From Willaertia magna (taxonomy: Eukaryota > Heterolobosea > Eutetramitea > Acrasida > Naegleriidae), in NCBI GenBank assembly GCA_902984215.1, contig CADWAF010003804.1, positions 1-16,490 of the forward strand: a DNA stretch of 16,490 nucleotides, read 5' to 3'. The notes under the pieces are model-generated. The model had not been told where the DNA came from and made no database searches. It was given only the letters and a program-made list of their open reading frames with translations. Position numbers and translations under genes: made by a program. Below are positions 15,054-16,490 of this stretch, in pieces (within the stretch, counting starts at the first letter, position 1; the number at the start of each line of letters is the position of its first letter).

Positions 15054-16490
15054 TTATTTAATTAAAATTTTAATTTCTGGAATAAATAATATTGGTGTAT
15101 TATAAAATTCAAAGTTAATAATATCACTTTCAATTTCATAACAAGAAAAATAAAATTTGTATAATTCTGGACAATTTAATTTTAAATTAATATTTACGTT
15201 TCTCAATTTTTCTAATTTAATAATTTGTAATTTCATTCTTTTATTTTCTAATTCTAAATTAATTCCATCACATTCAGCAACGTGAAATTCTTTTAAATTT
15301 GATAAATTATTTAATTTAATATTTAAATTTTTATTCTTTTTAATTATTAACTTTGATAAATTTAAATGATTATAATTAATTATATTTTCTTGTAAAACAG
15401 TTAATGATCTTAAACTAATTAATTCAGTAATATCTAAAGAAATGTTTGTAGCTTCTACTATTAAATCTAATAATGAATCAAAGTTGACCATTTTTATATT
15501 TCTATGTATATATTGTGCTGGAATTATTGTAAAAGTTTTAATGTTATAATGATAATTATTATTAATTATAAAGCTGTCGTCTTTTTTTTCAATTAAAAGG
15601 AACTGAGAACTTTCTAAAAATTGTTTTTTATCATTAACTTCTAATTTTGTATAATAAATATCATTATTTAAATATAAATTAATATTTCTCAATAAATTAA
15701 CATTATTTATAATATAGTTTTGTAAACATTTCACTTCATTATTATTCAAATTACAATCTGTTAATGTAATATTGTTAATATTTAAATTATTTTTTAGTAA
15801 AATTTCTGCATTTTCTTTAATAAATTTATAATTTACAGAAAATGACTCAACAAAATTAACTTTCATTTGTAAATTAATTTCTTTAATTACAGAACGAAAT
15901 AAAAAATGTTTAATTTTATCAATTTTAATATTTAAATTTAAAATATTTGATAAATTTAACAAATTAAAATCATTATTTTCGCAATGAATATCACAATATT
16001 TAATATTAGTGATTTGTAATACTTTTAAATTTTTACAATCAGAAACAACCAATTTATTACAATTGAATACATTAATAGAAGATAAATAAGGCATTTCTTT
16101 TAAAATAATATCACTTTTAATATTTGAAAATCTTACTCTTTGTAAATTTTTGTAATTAAATATATTGTTAAAATCATTATAATCATTACAATTTAAAGTT
16201 GAAATAACATCTCTACATTCGTTTAAAATTAAAAAATTATCTAAAGTTGACTGATTTGTAATAATATTAACATTTAAATAAATGTCGACTTTATTTGTTT
16301 GTAATAATTTTATTGTTTCATGTAATTCATTATTAAAATATTTTAAATCAATTGGTAGATAAATAATTTTTAAACGTGATAAAAAATGTTTAATTGAATT
16401 TAAATTGTTTATATCGTAACTGGTAAAATTTAAAGTTAAATTTTCAACTTTTTGTAAAAAATTATTACTTTGAAAATAATTAAATATATT
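15054..16490 (-). CDS. F-box/LRR-family protein, partial at 5' end (paralogue C)
   Basis: The frame is open from the window end (codon at 16490-16488) to the TAA at 15056-15054, 478 residues. The Met at 16094 is internal. The first visible residues NIFNYFQSNNFLQKVENLTL match B residues NIFNYFQSNNFLKKVENLTF, so only the N-terminal F-box part and a short following region (about 110-120 residues) are missing. C has an intact frame through the 221 bases lost from B. Leu-rich repeats are clear at NLSKLIIKKNKNLNIKLNNLSNLKEF. It ends PEIKILIK, close to B. Apparently functional; probable SCF-type adaptor by analogy with B's F-box. Confidence 0.8.
   Translation of the reverse strand, partial: NIFNYFQSNNFLQKVENLTLNFTSYDINNLNSIKHFLSRLKIIYLPIDLKYFNNELHETIKLLQTNKVDIYLNVNIITNQSTLDNFLILNECRDVISTLNCNDYNDFNNIFNYKNLQRVRFSNIKSDIILKEMPYLSSINVFNCNKLVVSDCKNLKVLQITNIKYCDIHCENNDFNLLNLSNILNLNIKIDKIKHFLFRSVIKEINLQMKVNFVESFSVNYKFIKENAEILLKNNLNINNITLTDCNLNNNEVKCLQNYIINNVNLLRNINLYLNNDIYYTKLEVNDKKQFLESSQFLLIEKKDDSFIINNNYHYNIKTFTIIPAQYIHRNIKMVNFDSLLDLIVEATNISLDITELISLRSLTVLQENIINYNHLNLSKLIIKKNKNLNIKLNNLSNLKEFHVAECDGINLELENKRMKLQIIKLEKLRNVNINLKLNCPELYKFYFSCYEIESDIINFEFYNTPILFIPEIKILIK
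15286..15491 (-). repeat. 206-bp tract identical (inverted) to 5379-5584
   Basis: Reverse complement of this stretch equals 5379-5584 without mismatch. It is bounded on one side by the divergent patch at 15261-15285 and on the other by scattered differences beginning at 15492. Confidence 0.9.

Noticed and set aside
1..16490. CRISPR arrays, operons, ribosomal RNA or riboswitches
   Set aside because: No spaced direct repeats, no rRNA-like sequence and no prokaryotic ribosome binding sites were seen, and introns show that the DNA is eukaryotic.

Overview
The window is eukaryotic. It is very AT-rich, genes are dense on both strands, and the two introns I can define begin GTATGT and GTAAGT and end AG. 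Most start codons follow a run of 6 to 9 A. Proteins carry Asn and Gln runs. Together this suggests a free-living amoeboid protist, either dictyostelid-like Amoebozoa or Heterolobosea. I cannot choose between them. Against a typical Dictyostelium, some intergenic DNA here (about 40% G+C by hand count at 841-960) is richer in G+C than the coding DNA (5-20% in sampled lines of the F-box/LRR genes).

Left part (1-5819): a cut-off F-box/LRR-type gene (A), then about 360 bp without a gene, then a dead, 5'-truncated non-LTR retrotransposon (LINE) on the minus strand. Exact 15-bp direct repeats flank it. It sits directly before the ATG of a second F-box/LRR paralogue (B). B also carries a frame-breaking internal deletion relative to a third paralogue (C).

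Middle (6065-12440): a small secreted Cys-rich protein of distinctly higher G+C (minus), an F-box plus Rab-like GTPase fusion with a frameshift and altered nucleotide-binding motifs (plus), a mitochondrial-type PPR protein (minus), acireductone dioxygenase of the methionine salvage pathway (minus), and a three-exon gene of unknown function with a possible C2-like segment (plus).

Right part (12529-16490): a long F-box/LRR-like protein (plus), then paralogue C (minus), cut by the window end. B and C are inverted copies separated by about 9.2 kb. They share a 206-bp stretch with no difference, so gene conversion or recent duplication is active. Five of the nine host genes look F-box related, which suggests a fast-evolving family of ubiquitin-ligase adaptors. 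The remaining genes are ordinary housekeeping or unknown loci with no operon-like logic between them.
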